The notes under the pieces: model-generated | What the model saw: the letters and a program-made list of their open reading frames with translations, nothing else | What the model was told of the DNA's origin: nothing | The model's database searches: none | Assembly: GCF_900113015.1 (NCBI RefSeq) | Contig: NZ_FONV01000011.1 | Coordinates: forward strand, 124,001-188,000 | Reading direction: 5' to 3' | DNA from: Actinoplanes philippinensis | Lineage (GTDB): Bacteria > Actinomycetota > Actinomycetes > Mycobacteriales > Micromonosporaceae | DNA: 64,000 bases | Made by a program: the position numbers and the translations under genes | Shown here: positions 41,287 to 50,490 of the stretch, piece after piece | Layout of the letters: each line of letters begins with the position of its first letter | Numbering within the stretch: position 1 is the first letter of the stretch

Positions 41287-42668
41287 CCGACATCCAATGC
41301 AAGCAGGTCGTCCTCGGTCTCCCGGCGCACGATGACGCGGGCGGCGCCGTCGCGAACCGCGACCACGGGTGGCCGAGGAACGTGGTTGTAGTTGCTGGCC
41401 ATGCTCCGGCAGTACGCGCCGGTCCCGGGGACCGCGAGAAGATCTCCGGGCTGCACGTCGCTGGGCAGGAATTCATCCTTCACGACAATGTCCCCGGACT
41501 CACAATGTTTTCCCACAACGCGGGCGAGCAGCGGCTCCGCGTCACTGCGCCGGTTGGCCACCGTCGCCGAGTAGGAGGCGTCGTACAGCGCGGTCCGGAT
41601 GTTGTCGCTCATCCCGCCGTCCACACTCACGTACGTCCGGATGCCGTCGACGTCCTTGACCGTCCCCACCTCGTAGAGGGTGAAGACCGCCGGCCCGACG
41701 ATGGCCCGCCCCGGCTCGATCGACAGGTGCGGCTTGCGCAGCGAGGCCAGCTCGCACTCCGACTCGACGATCTTGTTGATCCGCTTGGCCAGGTCACCGG
41801 GCGTCGACGGGTCGTCCTGCGTGGTGTACGCGATACCGAACCCACCGCCCAGGTCCAGCTCCGGCAGCTCCACGCCACGCGCGTCCCGGATCTGCGCCTG
41901 CAGCTCCAGGATCCGCCGGGCGGCCACCTCGAACCCGCTGGTGTCGAAGATCTGCGAGCCGATGTGCGAGTGCAGGCCGCGCAGGTCGAGCACGCCCTCG
42001 TCGAGGATCTGCGCCGCCGCCGCGAACGCCGCCCCGCCGGCCAGCGAGAACCCGAATTTCTGGTCCTCGTGCGCGGTCGCGATGAACTCGTGGGTGTGAG
42101 CCTCGACACCCACGGTGACGCGGATCAGCACACCGGGCCGCTTGTTCAGCTCGGTGGCCAGCTCGGACAGGCGGGCGATCTCGTGGAACGAGTCGACGAT
42201 GATCCGCCCGACCCCGGCCTCCAGCGCCCGGCGCAGCTCGGACACCGACTTGTTGTTGCCGTGGAAGCCGATCCGCTCGGCAGGGAAACCGGCCGCCAGC
42301 GCCACCGCCAGCTCGCCGCCGGAGCAGACGTCGAGGAAGAGCCCCTCCTCGTCGATCACCCGGACGACGGCCTTGCAGATGAACGACTTGCCGGCGTAGT
42401 AGACGTCGGCCTCGGCGAAGGCCGCCTTGAAGTCCCGGCAGCGGGCCCGCAGGTCGTCCTCGTCGAGCAGGTAGGCCGGCGTGCCGTAGTCGGCCGCCAG
42501 ATCGGCGACGCCGACGCCGCCGATCTGCAGATCCCCGGCGTCCGTCCTGGTCACGGTCCGCGGCCACAGTTGCGGCACCAGGGCGTTCACATCTTCGGGG
42601 GTACGCAGCCAGGCCGGCCCGCGACTGCCGAGGTCACCGTGGAGTGCCCCGGCCTCGTGTGCGCGCAT
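41283..42668 (-). CDS. lysA: diaminopimelate decarboxylase
   Basis: PLP enzyme making L-lysine from meso-diaminopimelate. The 461-residue protein has PLP Lys94 in YYAGKSF, the phosphate-binding LDLGGGFGIAY and the C-terminal GKHCESGD with the cysteine that joins the neighbouring active site. It starts three bases after argS, and its stop overlaps hom. The N-terminal 40 residues before the barrel are longer than in E. coli, which is usual in actinobacteria. Confidence 0.97.
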   Translation of the reverse strand: MRAHEAGALHGDLGSRGPAWLRTPEDVNALVPQLWPRTVTRTDAGDLQIGGVGVADLAADYGTPAYLLDEDDLRARCRDFKAAFAEADVYYAGKSFICKAVVRVIDEEGLFLDVCSGGELAVALAAGFPAERIGFHGNNKSVSELRRALEAGVGRIIVDSFHEIARLSELATELNKRPGVLIRVTVGVEAHTHEFIATAHEDQKFGFSLAGGAAFAAAAQILDEGVLDLRGLHSHIGSQIFDTSGFEVAARRILELQAQIRDARGVELPELDLGGGFGIAYTTQDDPSTPGDLAKRINKIVESECELASLRKPHLSIEPGRAIVGPAVFTLYEVGTVKDVDGIRTYVSVDGGMSDNIRTALYDASYSATVANRRSDAEPLLARVVGKHCESGDIVVKDEFLPSDVQPGDLLAVPGTGAYCRSMASNYNHVPRPPVVAVRDGAARVIVRRETEDDLLALDVG

Positions 42669-42671
42669 GCC

Positions 42672-44333
42672 CTACATCCTCTCCGGCGCGGAGACCCCGA
42701 GGAGGTCCAAACCGTTGGCGAGCACCGTACGAGTGGCCTCCACCAGCCACAGGCGGGCTCTGTTCAGATCGGTCGGCTCGTCGCCGGCGTAGGGCAGCAC
42801 CCGGCACGCCTCCTGGAACCGGTGGTAGTCGGGGGCGACCCGCTCCTCCAGGAAGACCGCGATCCGGTGCGGCTCGCGCAGTTCGGCGGCGGTCGCCACC
42901 ACGGCCGGGAACTGGCCCAGCGTCTTGAGCAGGTTGTTCTCCCGCTCGTGCGACAGCAGGGCGGGGTCGAGGTCGTCGCCGCGGGTCAGGTTGATGTCCG
43001 CGGCGTTGCGCAGCAGCGAGCAGATCCGGGCGTGGGCGTACTGCACGTAGTACACCTCGTTGTCCGGCGCGTGCCGGGTGATCTCCTCGATGTCCATCGT
43101 CAGCGCCGAGTCGGTCGACGACCGGGCCAGGAAGTACCGCGCGGCGTCCGACCCGACCGCCTCGACCAGCTCGTCCAGCGTGATGATGTTGCCGGCCCGC
43201 TTCGACAGCCGCACCGGCTGCCCGCCACGGACCAGGTTGACCAGCTGGCCGATCAGGATCTCGATGTTCTGCTTCGGGTCGTCGCCGGCGCACGCTGCGA
43301 TCGCCTTGAGCCGGCCGATGTAGCCGTGATGGTCGGCGCCGAGCAGATAGATGCAACGGTCGAAGCCACGCTCGCGCTTGTTGATGTAATACGCCGCGTC
43401 GGCCGCGAAGTAGGTCTTCTCACCGTTGGACCGGATCAGCACCCGGTCCTTGTCGTCGGTGAAGTCGGTGGTCCGCAGCCAGACCGCGCCACCCTCCTCG
43501 AAGATGTGACCCTGTTTGCGCAGCTCCTCGATGGCGTGCTCGACCGCGCCGCCGTTGTGCAGCGTCTGCTCGGAGAACCACACGTCGAAGTGCACGCCGA
43601 AGCGCTCCAGGCTCTCCCGGATCTCCTTGAGCATCAGCTCGTAACCACGGGCCAGGAAGACCGGCAGCGCGGTCTCGGCCGGCTGCCCCACCAGGCCCGG
43701 ATCGGCCTCGGTGATCACCTTGGCGATCTCGGTGACGTACTCGCCGACATACCCGTCCTCGGGGGTGGGCTCGCCGTTGGCCGCCGCGAACAGCGAACGG
43801 GCGAACCGGTCCACCTGGGCGCCCGCGTCGTTGATGTAGTACTCACTCGTCACCTCGGCGCCGGCGGCCGACAGCACGCGGCGCAGCGAGTCGCCGACGG
43901 CGGCCCAGCGGGTGTGGCCCAGGTGGATCGGGCCGGTCGGGTTGGCCGAGACGAACTCGAGGTTCACCTTCTGCCCGGCGAGGGCGGTGTTACGCCCATA
44001 GGCTGAACCCGCCTCGACCACCAGCTTGGCGATCGAACCGGTCGCGGCCGCGTCCAGACGGATGTTCAGGAAGCCCGGGCCCGCGATCTCCACCGATTTG
44101 ATGCCCTCGCGGCCACCCAGCTCCTCGGCGAGCGCCGCGGCCAGCTCGCGCGGGGCGACGCCGGCCTTCTTGCCCAGTTGCAGGGCGAGGTTGGAGGCGT
44201 AGTCGCCGTGCTCGGGGTTGCGCGGCCGCTCCACCGTCGTCGTGGCGGGCAGCAGCGCGACGTCGAGTCCGCGCGTCTCGAATACGGCACGAGCGGCTGA
44301 GAGAACGGTGTCAGCAAGGTTGGCGGGAGTCAC
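42672..44333 (-). CDS. argS: arginyl-tRNA synthetase
   Basis: Class I synthetase charging tRNA-Arg. The 553-residue protein has the N-terminal Add1 domain (residues 1-85), HLGH at 137-140 in NPTGPIHLGHTR, a degenerate KMSKS as VRLSKRAGN, and the C-terminal DALR-type helical domain. The GTG at 44333 is supported by TAGCAT exactly six bases upstream and no Shine-Dalgarno sequence. It heads argS-lysA-hom-VOC. A tRNA-Arg gene lies 1.6 kb to the right. Confidence 0.97.
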   Translation of the reverse strand: MTPANLADTVLSAARAVFETRGLDVALLPATTTVERPRNPEHGDYASNLALQLGKKAGVAPRELAAALAEELGGREGIKSVEIAGPGFLNIRLDAAATGSIAKLVVEAGSAYGRNTALAGQKVNLEFVSANPTGPIHLGHTRWAAVGDSLRRVLSAAGAEVTSEYYINDAGAQVDRFARSLFAAANGEPTPEDGYVGEYVTEIAKVITEADPGLVGQPAETALPVFLARGYELMLKEIRESLERFGVHFDVWFSEQTLHNGGAVEHAIEELRKQGHIFEEGGAVWLRTTDFTDDKDRVLIRSNGEKTYFAADAAYYINKRERGFDRCIYLLGADHHGYIGRLKAIAACAGDDPKQNIEILIGQLVNLVRGGQPVRLSKRAGNIITLDELVEAVGSDAARYFLARSSTDSALTMDIEEITRHAPDNEVYYVQYAHARICSLLRNAADINLTRGDDLDPALLSHERENNLLKTLGQFPAVVATAAELREPHRIAVFLEERVAPDYHRFQEACRVLPYAGDEPTDLNRARLWLVEATRTVLANGLDLLGVSAPERM

Positions 44334-44339
44334 TCAGCC

Positions 44340-44345
44340 ATGCTA
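44340..44345 (-). promoter_or_regulatory. -10 box of argS (leaderless)
   Basis: On the minus strand TAGCAT, six bases, then GTG 44333. No ribosome-binding site is present, so the argS mRNA probably starts at its GTG. Confidence 0.5.
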
Positions 44346-44352
44346 TCGGGGG

Positions 44353-44358
44353 TAGACT
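44353..44358 (+). promoter_or_regulatory. possible -10 box of the DUF3105 gene
   Basis: TAGACT stands about 60 bases before the ATG at 44420, in the gap shared with argS. Its -35 box is not clear. Confidence 0.3.
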
Positions 44359-44419
44359 TCGGCGTTCGGCGGCCACCCGAGCCCCGCCCCTTCCCTTTTT
44401 GACGAATCGACGAGGCACG

Positions 44420-45214
44420 ATGAGCATGAGCACCCCGGGGCCCGAACGGGTCCCGTCCACCGTCAAGGTCGGCAAGACCACAGGCCAGGGCAAGCCGCCC
44501 TCCGGCGGCTCCGGCGCCGGCAAGCCCGGCGGGTCCCGCCCCACCGGCAAGGGCGGTAAGGGCGGCAAGGGTCGCAAGCCGGTCACGCCGGTCAAGGTGA
44601 GCGGCGGGCGCAACTGGGGCCCGATCGCCGTCGCCGGCCTCGTCGTGGTCGTCGCCGTCGGCATCATCGGCTGGGGCGTCTTCGCCTCCGTCAAGAGCGA
44701 CAAGGACAAGGCCGTGCCGTGGGAGGAGCGGGCCGCCGCCATCACCGGCCTGGTCAACTACCGCGAGACCAACCCCGACCTGGTCAAGGGCAGCCAGCAC
44801 AAGAGCGGCGTCCTCAAGTACGAGCAGTCCCCGCCGGTCGCCGGTGAGCACAACCCGAGCTGGGAGAACTGCAACGGCGTCGTCTACACCGAGCCGATCC
44901 CCAACGAGCACGCGGTGCACAGCCTGGAGCACGGCACGGTGTGGATCGCCTACCGCCCCGACCTGCCGGCCGACCAGGTCGCCACCCTGGCCGCAAAGGT
45001 CGAGGGCAAGGAGAAGGCGATGATGAGCCCGTTCCCCGGGCTGACCAACGCCGTCTCCCTGCAGGCCTGGGGCTACCAGCTCAAGGTCGACTCGGTCGAC
45101 GACCCGCGGATCGACGAGTTCGTCAAGGCGCTCCGGGTCAACGCCTCCATCGAGGGCCCGACCGCTCTCTGCGACCGCGGCGTCTCCGTCACCGGCAGCA
45201 CCCCGCAGGGCTGA
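44420..45214 (+). CDS. DUF3105-family membrane-anchored protein
   Basis: A 264-residue protein with a long Gly/Lys-rich cytoplasmic N-terminus (about 1-65), one membrane helix (about 66-89) and an extracellular DUF3105 domain. The latter shows the conserved EHNPSWENCNGVVYTEPIP and HAVHSLEHGTVWI segments, rich in His and with two Cys in the domain. The function is unknown; the His pattern suggests a metal site. The ATG has GAGG upstream. Two bases separate it from the DUF305 gene, so they are co-transcribed. Confidence 0.85.
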   Translation: MSMSTPGPERVPSTVKVGKTTGQGKPPSGGSGAGKPGGSRPTGKGGKGGKGRKPVTPVKVSGGRNWGPIAVAGLVVVVAVGIIGWGVFASVKSDKDKAVPWEERAAAITGLVNYRETNPDLVKGSQHKSGVLKYEQSPPVAGEHNPSWENCNGVVYTEPIPNEHAVHSLEHGTVWIAYRPDLPADQVATLAAKVEGKEKAMMSPFPGLTNAVSLQAWGYQLKVDSVDDPRIDEFVKALRVNASIEGPTALCDRGVSVTGSTPQG

Positions 45215-45216
45215 CC

Positions 45217-45858
45217 GTGTCCGCCACCGTCTCCGTGGACACCCCCGCCCCAGCGCCTTCCCGGTTCAGTTACTGGATCCCGGTGGCGCTGGTGCTGGGG
45301 CTCGTCCTCGGCGTCGCCATCGGCTTCCTGGTGCCGCACGGCGAGAGTCTGCCCGCCGACGACTCCGCCGAAGCCGGCTTCGCCCGGGACATGACGACCC
45401 ACCACACCCAGGCCGTCGAGATGGGCCTCATCGCGTATGCGCAGGCGTCCGACCCCGAAGTGCGGACCATGGGCGTCGACATCGCCCTCAACCAGCAGGG
45501 CCAGATCGGCATGATGCAGGCCTGGCTCCGCGAGTGGGACCTCCAGCCCACCGGCAACCAGCCCGCCATGGCCTGGATGCCGGACGGCGCCGGCGCCGTG
45601 ATCAACGGCCTGATGCCCGGCATGGCCACCCCCGAGGAGATGAAGAAACTCCGCGAGACCACCGGCATCGAGGGCGACCGCCTGTTCCTCCAGATGATGA
45701 TCAAGCACCATCTGGGCGGCGTGCACATGGCCCAGGAGGTCGCCGAGGTGAGCAAGGACAAGGAGGTCGTCGAAGCCGCACAGCTGACCATCAACAGCCA
45801 GCAGCGCGAGATGACCGACATGAAGACCCTCCAGGAGAAGCTCGGCGCCGCCTCCTGA
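45217..45858 (+). CDS. DUF305-family membrane-anchored protein
   Basis: A 213-residue protein with one membrane helix (about 19-41) and an extracellular ferritin-like four-helix DUF305 domain. Each half has a His-rich motif, DMTTHHTQAVEM and MIKHHLGGVHMAQE, with many Met residues nearby (MQAWL, MPGMATPEEMKK, MTDMKTL). Related proteins are linked to copper handling, which fits the His/Met pattern, but this is inferred. A strong terminator follows, so the transcript contains only this gene and the DUF3105 gene. Confidence 0.88.
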   Translation: MSATVSVDTPAPAPSRFSYWIPVALVLGLVLGVAIGFLVPHGESLPADDSAEAGFARDMTTHHTQAVEMGLIAYAQASDPEVRTMGVDIALNQQGQIGMMQAWLREWDLQPTGNQPAMAWMPDGAGAVINGLMPGMATPEEMKKLRETTGIEGDRLFLQMMIKHHLGGVHMAQEVAEVSKDKEVVEAAQLTINSQQREMTDMKTLQEKLGAAS

Positions 45859-45870
45859 CCAGGCGTTATC

Positions 45871-45906
45871 GACGGGCCGCCGGGTTTTCCCGGCGGCCCG
45901 TCCGTT
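45871..45906 (+). terminator. intrinsic terminator after the DUF305 gene
   Basis: A perfect 14-base-pair stem (45871-45884 and 45889-45902) with a TTTT loop, followed by CGTTTT. It lies 12 bases after the stop and before the tRNA gene. Confidence 0.85.
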
Positions 45907-45963
45907 TTCGGCGATACCGGTTGGCCGGGTCGCAGGGGGTGCTGCTAGGCTCATCATCACTGA

Positions 45964-46035
45964 GCCCCCGTAGCTCAGGGGATAGAGCGTCGCCCTCCGG
46001 AGGCGAAAGCGCAGGTTCGAATCCTGCCGGGGGCA
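45964..46035 (+). tRNA. tRNA-Arg (anticodon CCG)
   Basis: Cloverleaf read by eye: acceptor GCCCCCG at 45964 pairs with CGGGGGC ending at 46034; D stem GCTC/GAGC; anticodon stem TCGCC/GGCGA with loop CTCCGGA giving anticodon CCG at 45997-45999; T arm CAGGTTCGAATCCTG. There is no variable-loop extension and the CCA is not encoded. It reads the CGG codon. Confidence 0.95.
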
Positions 46036-46247
46036 CAAGCGATGAGCGATCTCTGTCCGCTGGGAAACGCGGACCGGGGTCGCTCTTTCATTTCTGCCCT
46101 GGGGCCCGAGGCCCCAGACCCCACGTCACGGCCAGTAGCGGTGGTTGCCGCGGGGCCGCGCCTTTTCGGGGCCACGATCCACCTCGGTCATCGCCACACT
46201 GTCCGCTGCAGCTACCGCCCCACGGACCAGCCTCGCCGGACCACGAT

Positions 46248-46413
46248 CCACCGCAGGGCCGGCGCCTCTCGGCAGGCCACGATCCGCTGCCGGTCACCGC
46301 CACAGCCCACACCGCCGCCAAGTCACGGTCCACGGCTGGCCACCGCCACAACCCACACCGCCGCCAGGCCACGGTCCGCTGCTGGCCACCGCCGCACAGC
46401 CCACGTCGCCGGG
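46248..46413. repeat. 46-base degenerate tandem repeat, three to four copies
   Basis: The clearest copies start at 46294 and 46340 and differ at about seven positions. A diverged copy precedes them near 46248 and a partial one with an indel starts at 46386. Confidence 0.7.
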
Positions 46414-46647
46414 CCGGCAAAGCCCATGCCGTCGCCGGGCCGCGACGCGGTGCCGGATACCGCCGCGCGACTCGCGCCGTCAACCAGGCCTCTCCACCTG
46501 CGATCACTGCCACACGGGCCGTCTCCCACCGAGACCGCGAATCCGCCACAGCTGATGCCGCACGCCACGCGTCTTTTACCGGGCCACGATCCGATGCTGG
46601 TTACTGCCGTGCCAGCACCGGACCGCGATCGGCCGCGGGGAGCCGCT

Positions 46648-46738
46648 GCGCGGTTGTGCCGGACGCTGGGCCGTGAGCCGTCCGGCGGCCGTGCCGCGCG
46701 CGGTTGTGCCGGACGCTGGGCCGCGAGCCGTCCGGCGA
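46648..46738. repeat. 50-base direct repeat, two copies
   Basis: The segments 46648-46688 and 46698-46738 are identical except for one base, and the flanks remain similar (GCCGTGCC after each), giving a 50-base period. Confidence 0.8.
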
Positions 46739-46943
46739 GCCGTGCCACGGCCGGTTTTGCGGGGTTCGGCGGACTGGTCCGGATAGTGCTGCGCGGCGGA
46801 CCGTGGGGAGCTTCCGGGATCGACGTCAGTGAGCGGATGGCAGCGCCCCGCACGTGCGGGGCGCTGCCACACTGATGCGGCCGACGACTCGATGACCTTG
46901 ATTGTGTCGGGGCGCTTCTGTCGATCTTCGCGGGGAAGGTCCT

Positions 46944-48533
46944 ATGAGAACCCACCATCTCCTGTCCGGTACTGATCACGGGATCACGGCGCGCCTCGCC
47001 GTGGCCTGTGCCGCCTTGCTTCTCCCTCTCGCCACTGCCACCGCAGCCAGTGCCGCGCCGCCCGCGGCAACCCTTGCCGGTCCGCCCGCGTCGCCGCGAG
47101 CGATCTGGGGGCTGGAGACCCACCCGTGGACCTCGGGACCGGAGGAGGCGCTCTCCGATCAGCAGCCCGCGCTCGACGACACTCCGCTGACCGGCACGAA
47201 CATCGGCTGGGAGGACGACGCCCGGATTCTCGGGAGCGGGACGGTGTCGCTCGACGGCAGGTCGTCGTACCTGTCGGCGGCGCCCGCCACGCTCAGCACC
47301 GCCGCGACGTTCTCGTTCACCGCCTGGGTACGGCTCACCGACACCTCCGTCAGCCGGACCCTGGCCGGCAAGGCGGGAGCGGGCCGGGACACTCTCACGG
47401 TCGGCTACGACAAGGCCACGAACAGGTGGCAGGTCCGGATGCCGTCGAAGGCCGGCAAGGGTGGCCGGGTGGCCGTCGCGCGGTCGGTCTCGGTGCCGCG
47501 GGCCGGGCTGTGGACGCATCTGGCCGTGACGCACGACGCCGACGCGCGGACCCTCACCCTCTGGGTGAACGGGACGGCCGAGGCCACCGTGAGCAGGGTC
47601 ACCGCGGTGAACGACCCGGCCGGGGAGTTCCGGCTGGGCCGTGGTGACACCGGCTGGTGGCAGGGCAACGTGGCGCAGGTCCGGATCTACGACCGGGTGC
47701 TGGCCGGGCAGGACTTCACCGGCTGGCTCGCGTCCGATCCGGCCTCCGGAGGCTTCGATCAACCGGGGCTGCTGACGCCGTGGCTGGTCGGGCGGTGGAG
47801 CTTCGAGGGTGCGACGCCGTGTTACGAGGAGGATCTCGATCCGACGCTCTGCTCGGCGCCGGACAGCACCGCCTTCGATCGGCAGCTCACCCTGACGCGG
47901 GGCGCCGACGTCGTGTCGAACGGCGGCGGCAACGCGCTCGAACTCGACGACACGCACTGGGTCGACGACCCTTCCGACCCGCACTACGGCGAGGCGACCC
48001 GCGAATACGGCCATAGCCAGGTCAACGTGGGCCGGCCGGCGAACCCGGTGTGGCAGGACGGGCCGGTTCTGCTCACCGGCCAGTCGTTCACGGTGTCGGC
48101 CCGGGTACGCCTCGACCCGGCGCGCGGCGCACAGACGGTCATCTCCCAGGACGACGGGGACAGGAGCGCCTTCCACCTGGGGTTCGAGCCGGCCGACGGC
48201 GGGCGCTGGGTGTTCGGTCTCACCGACGGCTCCGCCACCGTCTCGGCGAGCGCGCCCGCGGCGGACCTCGACCGGGGGCACCACCTCGTCGCCGTTGTCG
48301 ACGCCACCCGCCGGCAGGCGCGGCTCCACGTCGACGGAACGCCGGTCGGGACCGTCGACCTGGGCGCCGCCTGGCAGTTCCGTCAGGCGGCCGGTTCGCT
48401 GCTCGTCGGCCGGGCGACCACCCCGGCCGGGCCGGCCGGATGGCTCTTCGGGGAGGTCGACGACGTCAACGCGTACCAGGGCGCGCTGAGTGATCTGGAC
48501 GTGCAGCGCCTCTTCCAGGGGCAGTCCGTCTGA
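46944..48533 (+). CDS. secreted protein with two LamG/concanavalin-like domains
   Basis: A 529-residue exported protein. Residues 1-37 form a signal peptide with a hydrophobic core (LAVACAALLLPLATA) and an ASA cleavage site. Two LamG-like beta-sandwich domains follow at about 75-245 and 300-525. Each shows SFTAWVRLTD or SFTVSARVRL, a HLAVTHDADARTLTLWVNGT-type strand or its equivalent, and a closing VAQVRIYDRVLAG or DDVNAYQGALSDLDVQRLF. Such domains bind sugars or proteins; there is no enzyme motif. The ATG has GGGGAAGG upstream. It is convergent with the glycosyltransferase gene, 24 bases apart. Confidence 0.88.
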   Translation: MRTHHLLSGTDHGITARLAVACAALLLPLATATAASAAPPAATLAGPPASPRAIWGLETHPWTSGPEEALSDQQPALDDTPLTGTNIGWEDDARILGSGTVSLDGRSSYLSAAPATLSTAATFSFTAWVRLTDTSVSRTLAGKAGAGRDTLTVGYDKATNRWQVRMPSKAGKGGRVAVARSVSVPRAGLWTHLAVTHDADARTLTLWVNGTAEATVSRVTAVNDPAGEFRLGRGDTGWWQGNVAQVRIYDRVLAGQDFTGWLASDPASGGFDQPGLLTPWLVGRWSFEGATPCYEEDLDPTLCSAPDSTAFDRQLTLTRGADVVSNGGGNALELDDTHWVDDPSDPHYGEATREYGHSQVNVGRPANPVWQDGPVLLTGQSFTVSARVRLDPARGAQTVISQDDGDRSAFHLGFEPADGGRWVFGLTDGSATVSASAPAADLDRGHHLVAVVDATRRQARLHVDGTPVGTVDLGAAWQFRQAAGSLLVGRATTPAGPAGWLFGEVDDVNAYQGALSDLDVQRLFQGQSV

Positions 48534-48556
48534 CGGTCGACGCCGACGGCAGCGGG

Positions 48557-50413
48557 TCAGTGGTCGCCGCGGATGATGCGGGCCAGGTAGGACTCGCTGC
48601 CGCCGGCGGCCGGGGAGAGCTGGTGGCGCAGCTTGTGCACGAAAGCGCCTTCCATGATGGTCTGGAACATCTCCGGGTCGTACGGCCGGAGCAGCACCGA
48701 CTGCAGCGCGTGCGGGGGTGTCGCGTTGAGCCGCAGGCCGGCGTCCCATTCGGTGCGGAACCGGTCGTCCAGCCGGTGCAGCATCTCGAAGATGTGGTGG
48801 TGCAGGAGCACGTCGACGATTTCGCCGCGCTTCTCCCACCACAGGAACGACGCGGCGCGCCACAGGTGCATGACGTAGCTGTCGGGGCGGCTCGCCAGGA
48901 ACCAGTTGACCAGGTACGGGCCGGTGTACGTGAAGGCGAACACGCTGCCCTTGGCCAGTGCCCGGTCGATGTGCGGCCGCAGCGGCTCGGTGACCAGGCA
49001 GGCGGCGTCGACCCAGATGCCGCCGAACTTCTCCAGCAGCAGCATGCGCAGCAGGTCGGAGTAGTGGTAGTGGTCGCCTTCCAGGGCGGCGGCCAGGTCC
49101 TCGGGCACGTCGGCGTAGGCGCCGATGTTCGCCAGGGACAGCTCGTGCACGCGGGAGCCGGGATTGTTCGTGCGCAGCGCCGTGAGGCAGGCCTTCACCA
49201 CCGGGGGCGCGGCCTCGAAACCCTGCGCCCAGTAGACGAAGATCGGCTGGTCGAAGGTGCTGTCCGCGGGGCGGGCCAGACGCTGCTCGGCCTGGGTGCG
49301 GATCTGGACCAGGTGCTCGGCCAGGAAGATGCCCAGCTCACGGCGGGCGCCGAAGGAGGTGACGTCGGAGTCGAGCAGAGCCGTCCCGTCGAAGGGCAGT
49401 TTCGTGTCGTGGGCCAGGGCCGCGGCCGAGGCCTGGCGGCTGTCGTCCCGGCGTTTCAGCTTGTCGTAGGCGAGGGCCAGCGCGTAGCCGCGTTCGAACG
49501 CCTCGGGCCGCTTCGCCACCGCGCCGCGCAGCAACTGTTCGGCGGCCGCCCAGCGTTCCTCGGTCAGCGCGATCCGGCCCAGCTCCCAGGCCGCGTCGCC
49601 GTCCGGGTCGCCGGCCTTGACCACCTGACGCAGCGCGTCGACGGCCGCCGCGGTGTCGCCCGCGGCGAGCGCGAGCCGGGCGACGGCCATCGGGTCACCG
49701 GCCACCAGTTCCCGCAACACCGCCGCCTCCGCCGGCGTCTCCGGCTCCACGACGGCGGACCCGGCGCCGGGGAGGGCGTCCGGCTGGAAGGTACGGCGGG
49801 ACGGTGAGGCGTTGGGCGAGCCGGTCCACTCGTAGCGGTACACGTCGTCGGCCGGGGTGTCCCCGTCGAAGTGCCGGACCGGCGCCTCGGTGGCGGTGAC
49901 GGCGTAGTCGTACCAGATGGCGTCGCCCTGCCCCGCGCCGAGCCGGACCCGGACGTCGCGCGCTCCCTCCGGAACGGTGAACGTGACCCCGATCCGGTGA
50001 TGCCCGTACTCGTTGCGGGCCGGCATGGATCGTGCCGACGCCGGCTCCTCGGCCACCCACTCGGCGGCCAGGCGCGGCGGCGGCCCGGCCAGCGGAGACG
50101 CCAGGAAGACCGACACGCTCGCGTGGTGGGTGCCGGGCGACAGGCTGGTCAGGGCGGGGGTGACGGCGGCGCCACCGCGGCCGGGCACGGTCACCCGGAG
50201 GCCGGTCACGCCGGGCAGGCCGGGCACCTCGGCGCGCTCGGCGGACACCTGCTCGGGCACGTCGACACCGTCCGGTGCGACGCGGAAGCCGGGGTCGGGA
50301 GCGAGATTGAGCACCGACGGCCAGGCGACGGGAGCGGGCACCGGCTGCTGCGGGGCACGGCGGAGCACCGCCCGGAACCGGGTGAGCCACTCGTCGGATG
50401 CGTTCGCCGTCAT
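48557..50413 (-). CDS. capsular-polysaccharide-type glycosyltransferase with TPR and N-terminal domains
   Basis: A 618-residue cytoplasmic protein in three parts. Residues 30-200 form a beta-rich carbohydrate-binding-like domain (VTGLRVTVPGRGGAAVTPAL, HHRIGVTFTVPEGARDVRVR). Residues 225-350 are TPR-like (VARLALAAGDTAAAVDALRQ, AAEQLLRGAVAKRPEAFERG). The C-terminal part is a Caps_synth-type transferase with PIFVYWAQGFEAAPPVVKAC, YSDLLRMLLLEKFGGIWVDA (a GT32-like nucleotide-sugar site) and WEKRGEIVDVLLHH. The acceptor and sugar are unknown. The ATG has AAAGGGA upstream. Confidence 0.85.
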   Translation of the reverse strand: MTANASDEWLTRFRAVLRRAPQQPVPAPVAWPSVLNLAPDPGFRVAPDGVDVPEQVSAERAEVPGLPGVTGLRVTVPGRGGAAVTPALTSLSPGTHHASVSVFLASPLAGPPPRLAAEWVAEEPASARSMPARNEYGHHRIGVTFTVPEGARDVRVRLGAGQGDAIWYDYAVTATEAPVRHFDGDTPADDVYRYEWTGSPNASPSRRTFQPDALPGAGSAVVEPETPAEAAVLRELVAGDPMAVARLALAAGDTAAAVDALRQVVKAGDPDGDAAWELGRIALTEERWAAAEQLLRGAVAKRPEAFERGYALALAYDKLKRRDDSRQASAAALAHDTKLPFDGTALLDSDVTSFGARRELGIFLAEHLVQIRTQAEQRLARPADSTFDQPIFVYWAQGFEAAPPVVKACLTALRTNNPGSRVHELSLANIGAYADVPEDLAAALEGDHYHYSDLLRMLLLEKFGGIWVDAACLVTEPLRPHIDRALAKGSVFAFTYTGPYLVNWFLASRPDSYVMHLWRAASFLWWEKRGEIVDVLLHHHIFEMLHRLDDRFRTEWDAGLRLNATPPHALQSVLLRPYDPEMFQTIMEGAFVHKLRHQLSPAAGGSESYLARIIRGDH

Positions 50414-50490
50414 CGATGTCCCTTTCGCAGCGTGCCGCCGCAGTTTAGTCGGACATCCGACGCGCTCCGGCAGTGAGCGGACGAACGGCG

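Larger units (their letters stand above)
46036..46943. other. 908-base gene-free stretch with two repeat arrays
   Basis: Frames here are open on several strands but all are Arg/Pro/Ala-rich, have no start signals and cross tandem repeats, so no gene is accepted. The sequence holds the 46-base and 50-base repeats listed separately. No copy of the tRNA 3' end is seen, so there is no sign of an integrated element. The right end carries the LamG gene's ribosome-binding site. Confidence 0.55.

Noticed and set aside
45964..46943. tRNA-Arg as attachment site of an integrated element
   Set aside because: No second copy of the tRNA 3' end, no integrase and no element genes were found to the right.
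46036..46943. Several overlapping open frames on both strands
   Set aside because: All are Pro/Arg/Ala-rich, cross tandem repeats, and have no ribosome-binding site or family similarity.
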